Part shown: one piece after another, positions 60,489-64,000 of the stretch
Numbering within the stretch: position 1 is the first letter of the stretch
Layout of the letters: each line of letters opens with the position of its first letter
Assembly: GCF_900626075.1 (NCBI RefSeq)
Contig: NZ_UYZY01000001.1
Coordinates: 1,054,001 to 1,118,000 of the forward strand
Origin: Clostridium transplantifaecale
Lineage (GTDB): Bacteria > Bacillota > Clostridia > Lachnospirales > Lachnospiraceae
Length of the DNA stretch: 64,000 nt
Reading direction: 5' to 3'
Translations under genes and position numbers: made by a program
Notes under the pieces: generated by a model
Database searches by the model: none
What the model was told of the DNA's origin: nothing
The model's input: the letters and a program-made list of their open reading frames with translations, nothing else

Positions 60489-61499
60489 ATGAAAAGTGAC
60501 GATATAATCATGAAAGCAGCCATCATCCACATCCTGGATTCTTCGGTAGGCATCCCGGTGCTTTCCGATCAGGCTATGGAGATTGGCCCGGATTTTTCCG
60601 ATTTTTTAAAGGCACATATTGAGAAGATTACCGAGAGCGACGATATTAAACAGTGCCGCTTTTCCGACAGCTCTCCTTTAAAGGAACTGATTGAAAACTG
60701 CACGCCGGAGAACTTTGTGGAGACCAGCAAACAGCTTGCCGAGAATCTCTATGATATTATGAACTCCAACATCGACATTCCCGCCGCCGATATTGCCATC
60801 CTGGTGTTCAGTTGTGCAGGTGACGATTATCTGGCATTTCTGAAGATGAATTATAAAACATCCTACACCCATGCCACCAGGGAAGCCGACGGCGGCAACC
60901 GCAATGATATTATTCTTCAGCGCGCTCTGCTCCCCGCGCAGGGGCAAAAGCTCTCTGAGGCCTTTGTGGTTAATCTGTCGGACGGCAGCATTCTCCTGAC
61001 CGAGAAAAAATATGAGGTCAATGGTGAAAAACGGTTCTATTTCTCCGAACTGTTCCTGGAGTGCCACGCTCCCCTCTCCCAGAAATCCAAGCTGGATATC
61101 GTAACAAGAGCGGTAGAACAGGTAAATAAGAAATATTACGGCGATGAAGCGCCCGAGCGCAGAATGGAGATTAAAAATGTTATCTGCACCGAACTGGAGG
61201 AACAGGGTGAGATCAAGGTCGCCACAATCAAGGAGAAGATTTTTCCGGACAGCCCCGATATGCAGGTAGAACTGGACGAGAAGCTGGACAAGTATAATAT
61301 GTCATATGAAACCGTTCAGCCAAAGAGTGAGCAGACTATCAAAAAGTTCCAGAAACAGCATCTGACCACCGACACGGGTATTGAAATCTCGATACCGATG
61401 GAAGAATACAGAAATCCGGATCACGTGGAATTTATCACAAATGAGGATGGAACCATATCCGTGCTGATTAAAAATATCGGACAGCTTACAAGCCGGTAA
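60489..61499 (+). CDS. Nucleoid-associated protein (YejK/NdpA family)
   Basis: A 336-residue protein of the 37-kDa nucleoid-associated family. It shows MKAAIIHILDSSVGIPVLSD at the start, DYLAFLKMNYKTSYTH, LSEAFVVNLSDGSILLTEKKY in the middle and a conserved DTGIEISIPMEEYRNPDHVEF close to the C-terminus. Members bind DNA or associate with the nucleoid; the function is not well defined. AAGGAGGATAAC precedes the ATG and a promoter is visible. It seems to stand alone. Confidence 0.88.
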   Translation: MKSDDIIMKAAIIHILDSSVGIPVLSDQAMEIGPDFSDFLKAHIEKITESDDIKQCRFSDSSPLKELIENCTPENFVETSKQLAENLYDIMNSNIDIPAADIAILVFSCAGDDYLAFLKMNYKTSYTHATREADGGNRNDIILQRALLPAQGQKLSEAFVVNLSDGSILLTEKKYEVNGEKRFYFSELFLECHAPLSQKSKLDIVTRAVEQVNKKYYGDEAPERRMEIKNVICTELEEQGEIKVATIKEKIFPDSPDMQVELDEKLDKYNMSYETVQPKSEQTIKKFQKQHLTTDTGIEISIPMEEYRNPDHVEFITNEDGTISVLIKNIGQLTSR

Positions 61500-61523
61500 C
61501 CGCCCATCCTTCTCACACAGCCT

Positions 61524-62447
61524 TCATGCCGCCTTTTTCCTTCCAAATACCGTAATCGAAATAACGGACGCCAGAATAAAAAGAACACCGATCCCCGTCT
61601 TCACTCCCACCGCCTCACCGAAGCAGACAACTCCCAGCACAATGCTGGTGAGCGGTTCGAAGGTGCTGAGAATCGCCGTTTTCTGCGCCCCGGTCATGGC
61701 TATGCCGAGCTGGAACAGCACACAGGCCACCACGATCAGCATAAAGGAGAATCCAAACGCAGCCGCCCAGCCCCTGGCCGAATGGAAAAGCACAAAGGTT
61801 CTCGTGACCAGAGAAAGCGCAAAGACCATCACTCCCGAAACGAGAGACATATAAAAATTCGTCTTGAACGGCTTCATAAATTTCAGCGTGCTCCGCTCGA
61901 AATACATCATGTAAAACGTATAGGTAACTCCGGATGCCAGAGCCAGCAGGATTCCTATCATCCCGTTTTCCTGTCCCGGTTCATAGAACAGGACGAGGCC
62001 GATCACGCAGAAAACGACCGATGCGATCTTAGTCCATGTTGCCTTCTCTTTAAAAATGAATACCGATGCAAGAATGACGAGCACCGGATAGCTGAAATGA
62101 ATCGTGGTAGCGCTGCCGCTTGAGATATAATTGTAAGAAGAAAATAGAAGGATTGGGGTCAATGAAAATCCCAGGCTCAGAATAATAAACTGACCGAGCT
62201 GGGACACCGTAAGCCGCATCCCGTAATCGCGCTTTTTAAGCTCTCCCGCAGCCTCCCTCTCTTTTTCACCTTTTGCCTGCTCCCTGAGCGCCAGGATAAA
62301 CAATACCGGCAGCGCCAGACTGTAGCGGTACACGACCAGGCTGACCGCGTTGCACCCCTCGGCGTACAGGTATTTTGCAACAATCGGCATACAGCCGAAT
62401 ATGATTGCTGAAATGACAGCATAGACAGACCCTTTTAATTCTTTCAT
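61524..62447 (-). CDS. EamA/DMT-superfamily transporter
   Basis: A 307-residue membrane protein with ten predicted helices in two EamA repeats (KGSVYAVISAIIFGCMPIVAKYLY, and GMIGILLALASGVTYTFYMMYF). Helix ends show FSYPVLVILASVFIFKEKATW and STFEPLTSIVLGVVCFGEAVG, the classical DMT pattern. It probably exports a small metabolite or amino acid; the substrate is unknown. No regulator or partner gene overlaps it. Confidence 0.92.
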   Translation of the reverse strand: MKELKGSVYAVISAIIFGCMPIVAKYLYAEGCNAVSLVVYRYSLALPVLFILALREQAKGEKEREAAGELKKRDYGMRLTVSQLGQFIILSLGFSLTPILLFSSYNYISSGSATTIHFSYPVLVILASVFIFKEKATWTKIASVVFCVIGLVLFYEPGQENGMIGILLALASGVTYTFYMMYFERSTLKFMKPFKTNFYMSLVSGVMVFALSLVTRTFVLFHSARGWAAAFGFSFMLIVVACVLFQLGIAMTGAQKTAILSTFEPLTSIVLGVVCFGEAVGVKTGIGVLFILASVISITVFGRKKAA

Positions 62448-62597
62448 TCCACACTCTCTCCCCGGTTATTTTCAACTTTTCTTTCTAAAACAGTTACAGA
62501 TAGGAAACCGCCAAACCGGCCTGTATCTTCTCACAGGCCTTCGGCTGCCTTACCGGTCATCCGTCCGCCGGTTCAGCGGCTCAGCTCCCGGCTCGGG

Positions 62598-63410
62598 CTA
62601 TATCATCTTTCTGTATTCCTGTTTCCATTTGGTCAGCATCTTTCCGGCTCCGGCCATCCGTTTAATTGAATCCCGGTCAAAAAGAGTTTCCACTTCTTTT
62701 ACTTTCCCGTCCTCAGAGGCCTCCTTAAGAACCGTCTCAAGCTCTTCCTTCCATCCGTCCTTTTCTTCTTTCGTAATCAGAGCTTCATACCGTTCCTTTA
62801 AGGTCAGCTCCGGGTTCAGCAGTGTAAGCTGGTAAATCTTCTTAAGCGTATCCCTGTTCTTCTGGAAATTGTAGGACATATCAAAAGCAGCCATCGCCTT
62901 TTCAAACCAGAAAATGCCCGCGTAGGAAGCTCCGATATTGTTCCAGATCTTCGATGTGAATTCATCGCTCAACGACTTGAGCCTCCAGTCGTCCAGGATT
63001 TTCTCATAGTAGAGCACGGCGGTTCCGTACTGTTTCAGCCTGAAATAGAAATCAGCCGTCTCTTTCGTAAATTCCGCGGCGCTCGTCTTTCTGTATGCTG
63101 CAATCTTCTGACGGAATTTGCTTATCTCCCTGGCCGTATAGTAGTAGCATTCCTGAAGAATGATAAAAATCATCTCATCGGGGTCCTCCCCGCTTTTCTT
63201 ATAGGTTTCCAGCTTTCCCGCCAGAAACGCCATATCCAGTTCGGAACGGATAAATGCAATCAGGTTATCGTCGATAAAACCTCCCATGGCCAACAGTGGA
63301 TTATTATAAATGACATAGCAAAGCTCCTGGGAGGATGTGATGTGGATTCCCAGACGATCTATAAAATATGGATGTTTCACCGGCTCATGCCTGCAAAGTA
63401 TCAAGCTCAT
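62598..63410 (-). CDS. TPR-like protein beside the DUF5716 gene
   Basis: A 270-residue mostly helical protein without signal peptide. Residues about 110-205 hold tetratricopeptide-like helices (TADFYFRLKQYGTAVLYYEKIL, WNNIGASYAGIFWFEKAMAAFDMSYNF). The N-terminus (VKHPYFIDRLGIHITSSQELCYVIYNNPLL) matches clostridial hypothetical proteins that sit next to DUF5716 genes. Its ATG overlaps the upstream stop by four bases, so the two are translated together. Role unknown, perhaps assembly or scaffold work with the Hsp70-like neighbour. Confidence 0.78.
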   Translation of the reverse strand: MSLILCRHEPVKHPYFIDRLGIHITSSQELCYVIYNNPLLAMGGFIDDNLIAFIRSELDMAFLAGKLETYKKSGEDPDEMIFIILQECYYYTAREISKFRQKIAAYRKTSAAEFTKETADFYFRLKQYGTAVLYYEKILDDWRLKSLSDEFTSKIWNNIGASYAGIFWFEKAMAAFDMSYNFQKNRDTLKKIYQLTLLNPELTLKERYEALITKEEKDGWKEELETVLKEASEDGKVKEVETLFDRDSIKRMAGAGKMLTKWKQEYRKMI

Positions 63411-64000
63411 AATATAACCTCCTGCTTTATCACCGCATCCCCAGCAGGGTAAAGCTCGCCAAACCCCTTATCCTTTATCACGGCCACCATCGTCCGGTCA
63501 CTTGAAAAGCCCAGCGAGAGTTCGATTCTGGTTGTCCTGTCCGGACGCTTCGGGAAATCGGCCAGCTCGATTTTCACCAGCTTCTTCCGTTTGGGATCCA
63601 GCGGGGAAATAGTAAATTCCACCTCCGGCGTCCCCGTGACGATAAAATCTACGGTACTCTTCGCCTCATACCAGTTGTCCCCGGCCGCGGCCAGAACTAA
63701 CTGCCCCTCTTTATCGTGGTTCAGAACCTTTAAAGAGACCGTCGTCTTAAGCCTGCCCTCGCAGATGCAGATAAAGGGATAAGATGTTTTCTCCTGCAGG
63801 TAATCGGCGGCTTTCATCAGCGCTCCCTTGGAAAACAGGCTGTTTTCCACGAAAACTCTTCTGCGGCTGCACACCTGTTTCATAAATTCCGGCGCCCACT
63901 CCGTATTTTCAAATCCCTTTCCAGTCAGTACAATGGCGGAAAACAGCCGCTTCTGAAGAATGCGATCCGCGCAGGAACAGAGAATACGGTCCGCCAGCCT
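63407..64000 (-). CDS. DUF5716-family Hsp70/actin-like protein, C-terminal part (cut by window edge)
   Basis: The gene continues past the right edge: the frame stays open upstream of the internal ATG at 63883, with AIVLTGKGFENTEWAPEFM before it. That segment followed by RRRVFVENSLFSKGA resembles the last subdomain of an Hsp70/actin-like ATPase, and the beta-rich rest (TRIELSLGFSSDRTMVAVIKDKGFGEL) is typical of DUF5716 proteins. It lies in one operon with the TPR-like gene. Biochemical role not known. Confidence 0.78.
   Translation of the reverse strand, partial: RLADRILCSCADRILQKRLFSAIVLTGKGFENTEWAPEFMKQVCSRRRVFVENSLFSKGALMKAADYLQEKTSYPFICICEGRLKTTVSLKVLNHDKEGQLVLAAAGDNWYEAKSTVDFIVTGTPEVEFTISPLDPKRKKLVKIELADFPKRPDRTTRIELSLGFSSDRTMVAVIKDKGFGELYPAGDAVIKQEVIL

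Overview
The window looks like a chromosomal segment of a Gram-positive anaerobe of the Lachnospiraceae (Clostridium symbiosum / Enterocloster-like group). Grounds: roughly half G+C, strong AGGAGG ribosome binding sites, T-box leaders before thrS and pheST, an infC-rpmI-rplT operon with an attenuated leader, a secG-rnr-smpB-ssrA cluster, DUF1540 and DUF5716 proteins, and a tmRNA tag ending in LAYAA. The species is inference; the clostridial assignment is well supported.

Layout. 1-6247: a tightly packed molybdenum cofactor and molybdate uptake operon (XdhC end, MoeA-like, MoaC, MoaA, MOSC-MogA fusion, ModA, ModB, ModC). 6403-6644: two tRNA-Leu genes with promoter and terminator. 6868-12392: a sugar-type solute-binding lipoprotein co-transcribed with a 1318-residue Cache-PAS-GGDEF-GAF-histidine kinase-receiver protein. 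12437-13860: infC-rpmI-rplT with its leader. 14178-17124: a DUF1540 protein and T-box-controlled thrS. 17129-20487: acetyltransferase, MATE exporter, GHL10-type secreted hydrolase. 20737-25038: a coiled-coil protein, a structured RNA, and an AT-richer stretch with a secreted carboxylesterase, an AraC regulator and a small XRE regulator. 25191-30294: ssrA, smpB, rnr, secG, eno. 30504-36752: an alanine/glycine symporter and a 1568-residue GGDEF-EAL-multiPAS-GGDEF protein. 37089-41034: T-box-controlled pheST. 41045-42703: an IS110-family element with a structured 3' non-coding tail. 43395-54667: a split citrate/tricarboxylate locus (unknown regulator, YbhJ-like hydratase, CitF, LysR, TctABC, CitD, CitE). 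54786-57402: YfcC-type carrier and M20 amidohydrolase. 57861-64000: an unknown membrane protein, a nucleoid-associated protein, a DMT exporter and two genes of a DUF5716/TPR cluster that runs off the right edge.

How the genes work together. The mod/moa operon imports molybdate and builds the cofactor, presumably for a molybdenum hydroxylase encoded to the left (XdhC is its maturation partner). The 43-55 kb locus reads as uptake (TctABC), isomerisation or hydration (aconitase-like protein) and cleavage (citrate lyase CitD/E/F) of a tricarboxylate. The citrate lyase genes are split between two strands, and no ligase or prosthetic-group genes are in view.

The least explained content is non-coding. 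A family of nested palindromic repeats has six copies in this window, four of them arranged as two inverted-pair composites of about 0.6 and 0.8 kb, with paired changes in a hairpin stem. An IS110-family element lies directly beside one copy. A separate GC-rich module of about 75 bp recurs between the T-box terminator and the start codon of both thrS (two copies) and pheS (one copy).
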